Below, one piece after another: positions 25,573 through 37,346 of a DNA stretch of 64,000 bases (the first letter of the stretch is position 1; each line of letters begins with the position of its first letter). A program made the translations under genes and the position numbers. The notes under the pieces were generated by a model. The model was not told the DNA's origin. It searched no databases and worked only from the letters and a program-made list of their open reading frames with translations. Source of the DNA: Bacillus sp. OK048 (GTDB taxonomy: Bacteria; Bacillota; Bacilli; Bacillales; Cytobacillaceae); contig NZ_FNHN01000009.1 of the NCBI RefSeq assembly GCF_900103525.1, forward strand, positions 186,001-250,000. The letters run 5' to 3'.

Positions 25573-27399
25573 TTGATTTCAACTGAATTAAAGAATTTGC
25601 TAGTTTCACATTCCCCATTATTATTTTCAACCACAAAAGAAAAAGAAGATTGGTGGAGAAACGCAAGGAATAATCCTGAATTTATACCGCTCCTTGATGA
25701 GGTAAGAAATGAGGGTAGTCGGCTATTACAGGAAAAGGAACAAGAGTTGACCTACTCCTTGTTCAGGCTATTTACTGAAAATGGTTCGAGGCAGGAATTC
25801 GAAAAGGTCTATTTCCAAAAAAGACACCGTCTTACTACCTTTACCTTAATGGTGTTGCTTGAACCGATGAATAAGGAATACGTAACAGCACTAGAAAATA
25901 CGATTTGGTCGGTTTGTAATGAGTATTCCTGGTGCTTGCCTGCCCATTTAAAAAACAGTTCAGAAACTTCCACAACTATCGGGCTATCATTGGGGGAGCA
26001 CTCTGTAGAAAACTATTCGATTGACTTATTTGCAGCTGAGACGGCTTTTTCCTTATCCGAGATAGTAATGCTCACGGGGAATGTTTTAGATCGGTTGATT
26101 TGTAAAATTATTTATGTAGAGGTGTATAAGCGAATATTTCTTCCATTTAAAACAACGAAATATGAATGGGAAACACAAGAGCATAACTGGGCTGCTGTTT
26201 GTGCTGGTTCGATTGGTTCGGCGGCAATACATTTAATCGAAGATCCCAATGAACTAGCAACGATACTGGAGCGAGTACTTCCAGCCATGGAGTGTTATCT
26301 AAAGGGCTTCAGTGATGATGGAGTATGTCTAGAAGGCTACGGATATTGGCAATATGGTTTTGGCTACTACGTTTATTTTGCAGATTTATTAAAAAAGAAA
26401 ACAGATGGCCAATTGGATTTATTTGATGATGAGAAAGTACATCAAATTGCTTTGTTTCAACAAAGGTGTTTTCTGAATCAGAATCATGTGGTCAACTTTT
26501 CGGACGCAAATCCAACCGCATCAGTATTTTTAGGATTAAGTCACTATTTAAGCAAGGTTTACCATGACTTTGAACCCCCAGAAAGAAAGCTGCGTGCTAA
26601 ATTTACGGAAGACCATTGTGGTAGATGGGCACCAGCGATTCGAAACCTTCTATGGTTTGATGAGGCAATTCCAGAAAAATCATGGGGTAACGGAACCAAC
26701 TATTATAAGGAATCACAATGGTTTATTTCAAGACACCAGACAGAATTAGGCAGTTTTTCTTTCGCAGCCAAAGGCGGCAATAATAACGAACCACATAATC
26801 ATAATGATATTGGCCATTTTATCCTACAAAGGGATAATGAGGTTTTCTTTAAGGATTTAGGAAGTGGTTTATATACAAAAGATTATTTTAGTGAGGAACG
26901 TTATACGTATTTATGTAATGGATCACAGGGGCATTCTGTTCCCATTATTAATCATCAGTTTCAAGATGAAGGAGCGTCTAGGTTTGCTAGAATTCCCCAA
27001 GCAGATATAGGCAACGATGTGGAAATCTTTGAGCTCGATATAGCTAGAGCTTATGATTTAGAGCCGTTGCAAAAATTAACTCGAAGGTTTACCTGGGTTA
27101 AAAAAGATTTGCCTAAGCTAGTAGTAGAGGATACCTATTCTTTTACAGAACAGCCAGTTTCCATAGTAGAAAGATTGATTATTCCTTCTTTGAGGATTAC
27201 GGAAGCAGAAGATGAAGTAATCCTGGAAGGGAAGCAGAGATTGAGAATCCTATATGATAGCAGGGTGCTTTACTTGGAAGTTAAGAGGTTAAATTTTATC
27301 AATCATTCCGGGAATATGGAGGAAAACCTTGCGCTCGACTTTACCGTGTTAAATCCCGTGAAAGAGTGTAATGTTCAATTCATATTCCAATTTGAATAG
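25573..27399 (+). CDS. Heparinase II/III-like polysaccharide lyase
   Basis: 608-residue protein with the two-part heparinase II/III build: a helical toroid (about 1-330) including EGYGYWQYGFGYYVYF (about 254-269), then a beta-sandwich beginning around 380 with PHNHNDIGHF (His408, Asn409, Asp412), the family's metal/catalytic signature. Such enzymes cut uronic-acid-containing polymers by beta-elimination, leaving an unsaturated uronyl end, or act on oligomers. There is no signal peptide, so it works in the cytosol on imported oligosaccharides. TTG start, AAGGAGG 9 nt upstream. The GH88 gene that follows removes exactly such unsaturated ends. The substrate (glycosaminoglycan, gellan/xanthan-like or plant uronide) is not decided. 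Confidence 0.82.
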   Translation: MISTELKNLLVSHSPLLFSTTKEKEDWWRNARNNPEFIPLLDEVRNEGSRLLQEKEQELTYSLFRLFTENGSRQEFEKVYFQKRHRLTTFTLMVLLEPMNKEYVTALENTIWSVCNEYSWCLPAHLKNSSETSTTIGLSLGEHSVENYSIDLFAAETAFSLSEIVMLTGNVLDRLICKIIYVEVYKRIFLPFKTTKYEWETQEHNWAAVCAGSIGSAAIHLIEDPNELATILERVLPAMECYLKGFSDDGVCLEGYGYWQYGFGYYVYFADLLKKKTDGQLDLFDDEKVHQIALFQQRCFLNQNHVVNFSDANPTASVFLGLSHYLSKVYHDFEPPERKLRAKFTEDHCGRWAPAIRNLLWFDEAIPEKSWGNGTNYYKESQWFISRHQTELGSFSFAAKGGNNNEPHNHNDIGHFILQRDNEVFFKDLGSGLYTKDYFSEERYTYLCNGSQGHSVPIINHQFQDEGASRFARIPQADIGNDVEIFELDIARAYDLEPLQKLTRRFTWVKKDLPKLVVEDTYSFTEQPVSIVERLIIPSLRITEAEDEVILEGKQRLRILYDSRVLYLEVKRLNFINHSGNMEENLALDFTVLNPVKECNVQFIFQFE

Positions 27400-27414
27400 G
27401 CAGGGTGAAAAACA

Positions 27415-28539
27415 ATGACAGAACAACTGCTATGGGTTAATGAAGCTTGGCAGAAAGTGACTGAAAAAGTTGACAGAACAAGTAAAAGAATTGGAGCCAA
27501 TTTCCCGCACGCAAGTGAAAACAAACAATATGTTCTTGCAGAACCATATTGGTGGACTGCCGGTTTTTGGCCAGGATTACTATGGCTTTTATATAGAGAC
27601 CAAAAAAATGAAGAACTAAAGCAAATTGCAGAAGAGTGCGAAGAAAAACTTGATGCTGTTCAACATGAGTATTACCGTCTTGATCATGATATGGGCTTTA
27701 TGTGGACACTTACAAGCGTAGCCCGTTATAAACTTTTAGGGGAAGAGAATTCAAAGAGACGTGCTTTAGTAGCAGCGAATCTATTAATGGGAAGATTTAA
27801 TGTAAATGGCAACTTTCTACGTGCGTGGAACCCGTGGACGGAAGGAGAGGACAATAGCGGCGTAGCCATTATCGACTGTATGATGAACCTGCCGCTTCTA
27901 TATTGGGCCTCCGAAGAAACAGGTGACCCTAGATTCCAGAGCGTTGCCAAAAAGCATGCTGATATGGTTTTAAACCATTTTGTTCGGAGTGATGGCGCGG
28001 TCCACCATATTGTCCGCTTTGATCCTGAAAGCGGTGAAAGAATTGAAGCGATGGGTGGCCAGGGATATGGTCCAGATTCAGCTTGGTCAAGAGGAAATGC
28101 ATGGGCTATTTATGGTTTAACATTGTCCTATGAATATACAGGAGAAGCAAAGTATTTGGAGGCCGCGAAAAGGGTCGCACATTTCTTTATCTCCCATTTG
28201 CCAGAGGATTACGTTCCTAATTGGGATTTCCTCCTCCCCGAGGATGTCGATACGCCAAGGGATTCCTCTGCAGGTGCCATCGCCGCAAGTGGTCTCCTTT
28301 TATTGGCAGAAAAGGTGAGTGCACCAGAATCACCAATCTATCATAGAGCAGGGGAGAAAATACTCGAATCCCTTTTCAGAAATTATGGCGATTGGGAAGG
28401 GGTGGAAGAGGGATTGATTCTACATGGAACAAGCCATTTCCCTGAACAGAAGTTTTTGGATAACCCGCTAATTTATGGAGACTATTATTTTGTTGAAGGA
28501 CTTGCTAGATTAAAAGGTTACAAGGAACTATTTTGGTAG
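27415..28539 (+). CDS. GH88 unsaturated glucuronyl hydrolase
   Basis: 374-residue (alpha/alpha)6-barrel hydrolase that releases delta-4,5-unsaturated glucuronic acid from the non-reducing end of lyase products. The two acidic residues known from Bacillus UGL have counterparts at Asp92 (RLDHDMGFMW) and Asp154 (VAIIDCMMNLPLLYWAS); the GYGPDSAWSRGNAWAIYGL block (about 222-240) is characteristic. It matches GH88 better than GH105 (YteR/YesR) found in the B. subtilis yes locus, pointing to a glucuronate- rather than rhamnogalacturonan-derived substrate. No signal peptide; 15 bp after the lyase gene. Confidence 0.88.
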   Translation: MTEQLLWVNEAWQKVTEKVDRTSKRIGANFPHASENKQYVLAEPYWWTAGFWPGLLWLLYRDQKNEELKQIAEECEEKLDAVQHEYYRLDHDMGFMWTLTSVARYKLLGEENSKRRALVAANLLMGRFNVNGNFLRAWNPWTEGEDNSGVAIIDCMMNLPLLYWASEETGDPRFQSVAKKHADMVLNHFVRSDGAVHHIVRFDPESGERIEAMGGQGYGPDSAWSRGNAWAIYGLTLSYEYTGEAKYLEAAKRVAHFFISHLPEDYVPNWDFLLPEDVDTPRDSSAGAIAASGLLLLAEKVSAPESPIYHRAGEKILESLFRNYGDWEGVEEGLILHGTSHFPEQKFLDNPLIYGDYYFVEGLARLKGYKELFW

Positions 28540-28555
28540 AAGGCTGGTATCGTGT

Positions 28556-30421
28556 ATGCTAAAAATTGATCTACCAATCCAGAAAAATCCGCTTCAGTCC
28601 CGAGAGAATATGGTCGAAGCAGTAAAGCAAATCGTAAATCCGTTGAAGCCGTATTATAGCAAGGGGAAGGCTAAGCTTGAATTAGGAAGCACAGGCACCA
28701 GTTACTCTGATGATATTGCGGGACTGGAAGGATTCTCCCGAGTGCTTTGGGGGATTGTCCCTCTGCTTGCTGGCGGTAAAAGCTCTGAAGTTTGGGACTT
28801 GTGTTTGCAAGGAATTAAAAACGGCACCAACCCTGCTCATGAAGAATATTGGGGAGAAATTACTGACTTTGATCAGCGTGCCGTCGAAATGGCTGCCTAT
28901 GGTTATGCACTTGCACTCATGCCGAATAAAGTTTGGGGTCCCTTGACAGACCAAGAGAAGGAAAACCTATTTGCTTGGCTGAATCAAATTAATCATGTCA
29001 GCGTATATGATTGTAATTGGCTGTTTTTCCCTGTGTTGGTTAACCTCGGTTTTAAAGCAGTAGGAGTGCCTTATGACCAGGAAGTAATAAGGAAGAATCT
29101 TGATCGAATCGATGATTTCTATTTAGAGGAAGGTTGGTATGCAGACGGAATAAGTGCTCACTGTGACTATTATGTTCCCTTTGCCATCCATTTTTACAGT
29201 TTGCTCTATGCAAAACTAATGGATAAAGAAGATCCTGAAAGAGCAAAAAAGTATAAAAGTAGGGCTGCCACGTTTGCAAAGGATTTTATCTATTGGTTTT
29301 CAAAGGATGGTTCCGCTCTTCCCTATGGCAGAAGTTTAACGTACAGATTTTCACAATCCGCATTTTGGAGTGCGCTCGTATATGCTGGAGTTGAGCCATT
29401 TTCTCTAGGAGAGATGAAGGGGCTCATACTGCGGAACCTTCGCTGGTGGTTTAAGCAGCCAATCTTTGACTCAAATGGACTGCTGACAATAGGTTATAGT
29501 TATTCAAATTTGGTTATGGCAGAAAACTATAATGCACCAGGTTCACCTTATTGGGCACTAAAAACTTTCCTGATTCTAGCACTGCCAGAGAATCATCCAT
29601 TTTGGCTGGCAGAAGAAAAGCAGCTGCCAGTTTTGAAGGAGAAGGTTGTACAAAATTCTCCGCGATTTATCATCTGCCGGCAGGAAAAACAAGATCATAC
29701 GGTTGTCTTTAACGCGGGATATAAGCACACGAATGAACACCCGCATGTAGCGGCTAAATATGAAAAATTTGTATACTCTAACATGTTTGGATTTAGCGTG
29801 CAAAAGGGAGATTGGGGACTTGCCCAAGGTGCGTTTGATTCAATGTTAGCTGTTAGTGAAGGGGACAATGTTTATCGCGGAAAAAGAACATGTGTTGACT
29901 ATGCGGTTTCTGAAAATGTCGTTTATACCAAATGGAAGCCATTTGGTGATGTCGAAATTAAAACATGGCTAGTTGCTGGGGCGCCATGGCATATTCGTAT
30001 TCATTGTATCAAGACTAGTAGAAACATAGATTATGCTGAAGGTGGATTTGCGCTAGGGCTTGAAAACCATGCATATATACCGCAAAAGCCAGAGGTACTT
30101 CTAAACCAGCAAGATAGTTTGGTTAAATTTCCTTGGGGAGTGAGCGGGATTCAAAAAATATATGGTAATGGTCAAGCAGAGTTGATCTACCCAAATGCAA
30201 ATACTAATCTCCTTAATCCAAGGACCGTTATCCCAACAGTGAAAGGCAGCCTAAAGCCTGGAAAACGCTGGCTTATAAATGCTGTGTTCGGAGAACCAGG
30301 AAGTGACCATGTGATAAATCACTGGGATAAGGTACCAGAGGTTGTGTTGGTTAATGATGAGATTATTGTTAGACAGGGCGGAGAGAAAGTTGTTATTCAA
30401 AAAGGTGTGGGAACATCCTAA
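28556..30421 (+). CDS. DUF2264 domain protein, putative glycoside hydrolase
   Basis: 621-residue protein. The N-terminal 350-400 residues resemble DUF2264, an (alpha/alpha)6-type domain (LEGFSRVLWGIVPLLAG, DFDQRAVEMAAYGYAL, EEGWYADGISAHCDYYVPFA are recognisable); the last 220 residues look beta-rich. To my knowledge the family includes characterised exo-beta-glucuronidases (CAZy GH154), which would suit this neighbourhood, but the activity here is inferred. Candidate acids lie in the WYADG and CDYY stretches. No signal peptide. The ribosome site is weak. Last gene before a terminator. Confidence 0.75.
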   Translation: MLKIDLPIQKNPLQSRENMVEAVKQIVNPLKPYYSKGKAKLELGSTGTSYSDDIAGLEGFSRVLWGIVPLLAGGKSSEVWDLCLQGIKNGTNPAHEEYWGEITDFDQRAVEMAAYGYALALMPNKVWGPLTDQEKENLFAWLNQINHVSVYDCNWLFFPVLVNLGFKAVGVPYDQEVIRKNLDRIDDFYLEEGWYADGISAHCDYYVPFAIHFYSLLYAKLMDKEDPERAKKYKSRAATFAKDFIYWFSKDGSALPYGRSLTYRFSQSAFWSALVYAGVEPFSLGEMKGLILRNLRWWFKQPIFDSNGLLTIGYSYSNLVMAENYNAPGSPYWALKTFLILALPENHPFWLAEEKQLPVLKEKVVQNSPRFIICRQEKQDHTVVFNAGYKHTNEHPHVAAKYEKFVYSNMFGFSVQKGDWGLAQGAFDSMLAVSEGDNVYRGKRTCVDYAVSENVVYTKWKPFGDVEIKTWLVAGAPWHIRIHCIKTSRNIDYAEGGFALGLENHAYIPQKPEVLLNQQDSLVKFPWGVSGIQKIYGNGQAELIYPNANTNLLNPRTVIPTVKGSLKPGKRWLINAVFGEPGSDHVINHWDKVPEVVLVNDEIIVRQGGEKVVIQKGVGTS

Positions 30422-30440
30422 CTATACATTATGGATATTA

Positions 30441-30485
30441 ATAGACACCACTATTATTAAGTAATGGTGGTGCCTATTTTTTTTT
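30441..30485 (+). terminator. Terminator after the DUF2264 gene
   Basis: ATAGACACCACTATTA pairs with TAATGGTGGTGCCTAT (two mismatches), followed by nine T. Confidence 0.93.
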
Positions 30486-30560
30486 CAGTGTTAAGCTTCA
30501 ATTAGTAATAACTTCGCAGCACTATGGGTTCTGTAGGTAGTAGATTTTAGATTAATGTAG

Positions 30561-33605
<3,045 letters not shown>

Positions 33606-33690
33606 TCGATATACGTGTAACGTTGCAATTTATCTATGAAAAACTTTACTTGAAAAAAGTAAGGAAGATGAAATAAGACATAATGGCAAT

Positions 33691-33722
33691 GGGCATTTCA
33701 AAAAGGGAATGCCTCTTTATTA
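33691..33722 (+). terminator. Terminator of lacZ
   Basis: GGGCATTTC and GGGAATGCC form a short stem with an A-rich loop, followed by TCTTTATTATT. Confidence 0.65.
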
Positions 33723-33787
33723 TTATAAATGGAAATTTATTGATAAAATGAGGATTATCGAGTCTTTAAAGAAGGGCGTGATTGTCT

Positions 33788-34546
33788 ATGTGTTTAGTAT
33801 TGTTCGCATACAAAGTTCATCCAAAATATAAGCTAATCGTTGCGGCGAATCGAGATGAATTTTACCAAAGGCCGACTGCCCCTGCGCATTTTTGGGAGGA
33901 TGACTCTAATATCCTGGCTGGACGTGATTTAGAAAAAATGGGTACGTGGATGGGTGTTACCAAGAAGGGACGTTTTGCAGCTTTAACCAATTATCGGGAT
34001 CCGTCTGAAGTTTCGGAGGGTAAACGTTCTCGAGGGGAACTGGTAGCAAATGCACTTCAGTACAACGGTGATATAAAGGAATACATGCAGAGTTTAGGGA
34101 AAAATAATGATTGGTATCCTGGATATAATTTGTTAGCAGGGGATGAAGACAAACTGTACTATTATTCGAACGTTGGAAAAGAGCTGCTAGAGGTAACACC
34201 AGGTATTTATGGCGTTAGCAATCATTTATTAAATACTGAATGGCCAAAAGTGCAAATGGGCAAAGCAGGACTAAGCGAAATCCTAAATAAGAATCATGAG
34301 AGTGTTGTAGAACCACTGTTCACACTCCTTCAAAAATCAGAACAGGCCGAAGATGCGAGACTACCGAAAACAGGGGTTTCCTTAGATTTGGAAAGAATAC
34401 TTTCGCCAATGTTTATCAAGAGTGAGAATTATGGAACTAGGAGCTCCACTGTGTTAGTAGAATCAGAATGTGAAATTCATTATGTAGAACGTGTTTTCTC
34501 GAATAATGAAGTAAAGGATCAAAACTATACAATAAAATGGGCCTAA
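33788..34546 (+). CDS. NRDE (TANGO2-like) family protein
   Basis: 252-residue soluble protein opening MCLVLFAYK and carrying the signature AANRDEF at about residues 20-26, followed by a TWMGVTKKGRFAALTNYRDP stretch (about 54-73). The family is conserved from bacteria to the human TANGO2 protein; a role in heme or lipid handling has been proposed, but the bacterial function is not settled. An N-terminal nucleophile role for Cys2 has been suggested. I chose ATG 33788 to keep Cys at position 2; a TTG at 33782 is closer to GAAGGG. Monocistronic. Confidence 0.88.
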   Translation: MCLVLFAYKVHPKYKLIVAANRDEFYQRPTAPAHFWEDDSNILAGRDLEKMGTWMGVTKKGRFAALTNYRDPSEVSEGKRSRGELVANALQYNGDIKEYMQSLGKNNDWYPGYNLLAGDEDKLYYYSNVGKELLEVTPGIYGVSNHLLNTEWPKVQMGKAGLSEILNKNHESVVEPLFTLLQKSEQAEDARLPKTGVSLDLERILSPMFIKSENYGTRSSTVLVESECEIHYVERVFSNNEVKDQNYTIKWA

Positions 34547-34551
34547 AAAAC

Positions 34552-34604
34552 TAATCAAACGTTTGATTAAAGAATTATTGCTAAACTAATCAAACGTTTG
34601 ATTA
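34552..34604. repeat. Two perfect 18-bp palindromes, TAATCAAACGTTTGATTA
   Basis: Copies at 34552-34569 and 34587-34604, 35 bp apart, each followed by AAGAATT. They are perfect versions of the palindromes in the 112-bp repeat at 3062-3345. They lie between the 3' ends of two convergent genes, so an operator role is doubtful here. Confidence 0.8.
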
Positions 34605-34621
34605 AAGAATTTCATTAGGGC

Positions 34622-34798
34622 CTAGGCAGTACCAGGGTCGCCTTTTTCTCCATCTGTTGTCTTTGCAGGCACCTTATTCTTAGTCCCTTTGCTGACGTAA
34701 GGTTTAGCATTTGCTTTTTTAGCACCAACCTGCCAACGATTCCAGCCTTTTTTACCTGTTCCTCTTCCTATTCCACTTTTTGCTTTTGCTTTCGGCAT
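34622..34798 (-). CDS. Small basic protein, DUF3934-like
   Basis: 58-residue very basic protein (KAKAKSGIGRGTGKKGWNRW near the N-terminus, then KPYVSKGTKNK), rich in Lys and Gly. It resembles the small uncharacterised DUF3934 proteins of Bacillus. GGAG lies 7 nt upstream of the ATG, and coding is unbroken from 34798 to the TAG at 34622-34624. The charge suggests nucleic acid or ribosome binding, which is inference only. It is convergent with the NRDE gene and follows the gene at 34854 on the same strand. Confidence 0.72.
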   Translation of the reverse strand: MPKAKAKSGIGRGTGKKGWNRWQVGAKKANAKPYVSKGTKNKVPAKTTDGEKGDPGTA

Positions 34799-34853
34799 AT
34801 TATCACTCCATCATGCTTGAAGACAGGGCTGCTGGTTATTCTTCTGTGAAAGG

Positions 34854-35096
34854 TTATTGAATCTCTTTTCCGAAAAAGCCCAATGCATATTTAATGCCCT
34901 CTTCAATTTCATTTGTATCATAACCTTGTAAATCATCGTGGGTAATTTCTAAAGTTGTTCTTGATAATGAATATCCACTGTCTAAATTAATATCTAGCAG
35001 GACTTCAAACCCAGTTGCTGTGTTCTTAATTTTAATAATATCATAATCAAGAATAGGTGCTCCCGTTTCGTATTCTAATGGTTCTAACTCTGACAT
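34854..35096 (-). CDS. Small acidic hypothetical protein
   Basis: 80-residue acidic protein, not recognised. It reads as alternating strands (DYDIIKIKNTATGFEVLLDINL) followed by a helix near the C-terminus. ATG 35096 has GGAGG 7 nt upstream; a GTG at 35102 is nearer that site. It may share a transcript with the small basic gene 55 bp downstream. Confidence 0.65.
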   Translation of the reverse strand: MSELEPLEYETGAPILDYDIIKIKNTATGFEVLLDINLDSGYSLSRTTLEITHDDLQGYDTNEIEEGIKYALGFFGKEIQ

Positions 35097-35273
35097 ATCC
35101 ACACCTCCATAGTAACACTAGCTCACATTCGTTCATAGGTTTTGCAAAAATTAAGTAATATAAACATTTAGCTTATTCTTCAAAAAGCCACTTGTGAGGA
35201 ATTATAATAACTGAATATTTACATAAATATAAAACAAGACTCCAAGATTAACCAATTAAAAGGAGTGATGTGA

Positions 35274-36506
35274 ATGAAGCGGCAAAAACTTTTAGTTAAT
35301 GGTGAAAGATTAAAGAATGAATTGGAACGGTTCGCAAAATTTGGCAAGACAGAGAACAATGGTGTAACCAGGCTGGCATTATCAGAGGAAGATCGAGTAG
35401 CTAGAGATTTCTTTCGTACCTGCTGTGAAGAGTTAGGATTGGCGGTTAAGGTTGATGATATGGGCTGTATGTATGCGACATTAGAGGGTGTTGAGGATAA
35501 ACCGCCAATCTTGATAGGTTCTCATTTGGATTCTGTTAAAAAAGGCGGCAGGTTTGATGGGGTGCTTGGTGTTTTAGCTGGTTTAGAAGTAGTTCGAACA
35601 CTTGTTGAAAATAATATAAAACCTAAAATACCCATCACACTTGTTAATTTTACCAATGAAGAAGGGGCTAGATTTGAGCCTTCAATGATGGCATCAGGAG
35701 TACTTTCCGGTAAATTTGACAAGAATACAATGTTGAAAAAGAAGGATTCAGCTGGAATAACATTCGAGGAAGCACTTAAATCGATTGGTTATGAAGGGGA
35801 GGTAGAGAATCGATTAACAGAGGGAACTGCTTTTTTGGAATTGCATATTGAACAAGGTCCAATCCTTGAAAAAGAAGCTCTTTCAATTGGCGTAGTTGAA
35901 TGTGTGGTCGGTATGGCGTGTTTCGATATTGAAATAACAGGAGAATCAGATCATGCCGGAACAACCCCGATGAATATGAGAAAAGATGCTCTTTTTGCAG
36001 CCAATAACTTAATTAATGAAATTCGCAAGGTACTAGGCTCGCTAGATGAAGAATTAGTATTTACGATAGGCAGGGTAAATGTGTATCCGAGCATTCATAC
36101 CGTTATTCCGAATAAGGTTGTATTTTCTCTTGAAGCAAGACACAAAGATCCGAATATCGTAAGTACCTTTAAGGAATTCGTTGTAGGACTGCCAGACTTA
36201 GGTTTAAATGAGGGCTGTGAGGTTAAAATAACGAAATTATGGGAGCGCGATACCGTTTGGTTTGATACAACTATTGTTACCCAAGTAGAAGAATCGGCAC
36301 AGTCATTGGGATATACAAATAAAAGAATGGTCTCGGGTGCAGGACACGACGCACAATTTATTGCCAGCCTCGTTCCAACTGCCATGCTGTTTGTTCCAAG
36401 TATGAATGGAAAAAGTCATTGCGAAGAAGAACTGACAACATGGGAAGAGTGTGAAAAAGGCGTAAACGTTCTATTAGACACCGTTTTAGCATTGTTATCG
36501 AAGTAA
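35274..36506 (+). CDS. M20 Zn-dependent hydrolase (N-carbamoyl-amino acid / allantoate amidohydrolase type)
   Basis: 410-residue hydrolase of the hydantoinase/carbamoylase group (AllC/HyuC/AmaB type), removing a carbamoyl or ureido group from an amino acid-like substrate with two metal ions. Metal motifs: GSHLDSVKKGGRFDGVLGV (about 84-102; His86, Asp97), NEEGARF (about 128-134), His in LELHIEQGP (about 190) and His in NGKSHCEEE near the C-terminus. The lid domain (about 212-330) opens GESDHAGTTPM. An ATG with AAGGAGTG upstream; TATAAT about 60 bp upstream may be its -10. No hydantoinase or allantoin genes are nearby. Confidence 0.88.
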   Translation: MKRQKLLVNGERLKNELERFAKFGKTENNGVTRLALSEEDRVARDFFRTCCEELGLAVKVDDMGCMYATLEGVEDKPPILIGSHLDSVKKGGRFDGVLGVLAGLEVVRTLVENNIKPKIPITLVNFTNEEGARFEPSMMASGVLSGKFDKNTMLKKKDSAGITFEEALKSIGYEGEVENRLTEGTAFLELHIEQGPILEKEALSIGVVECVVGMACFDIEITGESDHAGTTPMNMRKDALFAANNLINEIRKVLGSLDEELVFTIGRVNVYPSIHTVIPNKVVFSLEARHKDPNIVSTFKEFVVGLPDLGLNEGCEVKITKLWERDTVWFDTTIVTQVEESAQSLGYTNKRMVSGAGHDAQFIASLVPTAMLFVPSMNGKSHCEEELTTWEECEKGVNVLLDTVLALLSK

Positions 36507-36516
36507 AATAGAGGAG

Positions 36517-36539
36517 AGACACCTAGATTAGGTGTTTCT
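36517..36539 (+). terminator. Weak hairpin after the M20 hydrolase gene
   Basis: AGACACCTA and TAGGTGTTT form a short stem; there is no clear T run, so terminator function is uncertain. Confidence 0.35.
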
Positions 36540-36558
36540 GACTAGGCTGTCTCGAAAG

Positions 36559-36720
36559 TCATTAGATGACCATTTTCGTGATTTCTCCAAGAGTTGTGGT
36601 CATCATCGATGGTATGATGACCATTTTCATGATTTCTCCAAGAGTTGTGGTCTTCATCGGGGTTATGATGACGATTTTTACGATTTTCCCATGAACTTTG
36701 GTCATCATTTATCAATCTTG
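36559..36720. repeat. 51-bp tandem repeat, three copies
   Basis: Units start GATGACCATTTTC-like at 36565, 36616 and 36667, exactly 51 bp apart; the third has diverged more. Each includes TGATTTCTCCAAGAGTTG. Since 51 is a multiple of three, open frames run through on both strands (36532-36768 plus, 36542-36844 minus) with 17-residue repeats. Neither has a convincing ribosome site, so I do not call a gene. The rest of 36720-36969 holds no other feature I can support. Confidence 0.75.
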
Positions 36721-36969
36721 AGTGAATCATTGTTGCATAGTTCGGATCGACAGGTCTACGGAAACTAGATTTCTCCGTTAATACAGCGAAGATTGACTGA
36801 ATATCGATAGGTGAAAAGACAGCTCCAAACGGATGAGAACTCATTTATTAGCGCTTAAAAGCTTTGACCCCGTTGAACTCATAATTAGGATATTAATTAA
36901 ATTGTAAAATGAACGAGAATTTTTTTAGCTTTTATGAGCAACTTAAATAATGAAAAGGGGTGAAGGCAA

Positions 36970-37179
36970 ATGACAGTACAAACGCAAATGCAAACAGCCA
37001 TTGCTTCAGCACAAAGTGTAGAGGCCAGCTTGGCACAATTTGCTTTAGAAACGGAGAACCAACAGGCACAACAAATGTTTCAACAATTAGCCCAGCAACA
37101 AAAAAACATTGTCACACAATTGGAAGGTCGTTATCAGCAGGTCATAAAAGAAGAACCGCAATTTAACCAAGGGCAATAA
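36970..37179 (+). CDS. DUF1657 protein, copy 1
   Basis: 69-residue, Gln-rich, probably all-helical protein matching DUF1657, a family of small proteins in spore-forming Firmicutes (TQMQTAIASAQSVEASLAQF, then QQLAQQQKNIVTQLEGRYQQ, ending EEPQFNQ). AAAGGGGTG lies 7-8 nt upstream of the ATG. The same gene recurs at 38141 on the far side of a DUF421 gene. DUF1657 and DUF421 genes occur together in spoVA-linked operons affecting spore membranes and heat resistance; a spore role here is inference. Confidence 0.9.
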   Translation: MTVQTQMQTAIASAQSVEASLAQFALETENQQAQQMFQQLAQQQKNIVTQLEGRYQQVIKEEPQFNQGQ

Positions 37180-37191
37180 TTGTCGTGTAGT

Positions 37192-37236
37192 CTAGAACCT
37201 TAACCCAGGATAAGCTTTATCTTGGGTTAAAGTTCT
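37192..37236 (+). terminator. Hairpin after DUF1657 copy 1
   Basis: TTAACCCAGGATAAG pairs with TTATCTTGGGTTAA, flanked by AGAAC/GTTCT that extends the stem. T run is poor, so it may be an attenuator before the DUF421 gene. The hairpin at 38373-38399 has nearly the same sequence. Confidence 0.6.
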
Positions 37237-37346
37237 ATCAAACAAAGAAGGGAATGCATCTTGAAGGTAGTAGCTCAGATTAGGAGTAGCTAACAATAAT
37301 TCACCTTTTGCAAAAGAAAAAGTAAGTAAGAGAGGAATTTTCAAAA

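Noticed and set aside
34552-34604. TetR operators controlling the NRDE or small basic gene
   Set aside because: The palindromes lie at the 3' ends of two convergent genes, where no promoter is expected; kept as a repeat family instead.
36542-36844. 100-residue minus-strand protein (also a plus-strand frame at 36532-36768)
   Set aside because: No ribosome site, and half the length is the 51-bp repeat. The first 50 residues look somewhat protein-like, so a decayed gene is possible but not supported.
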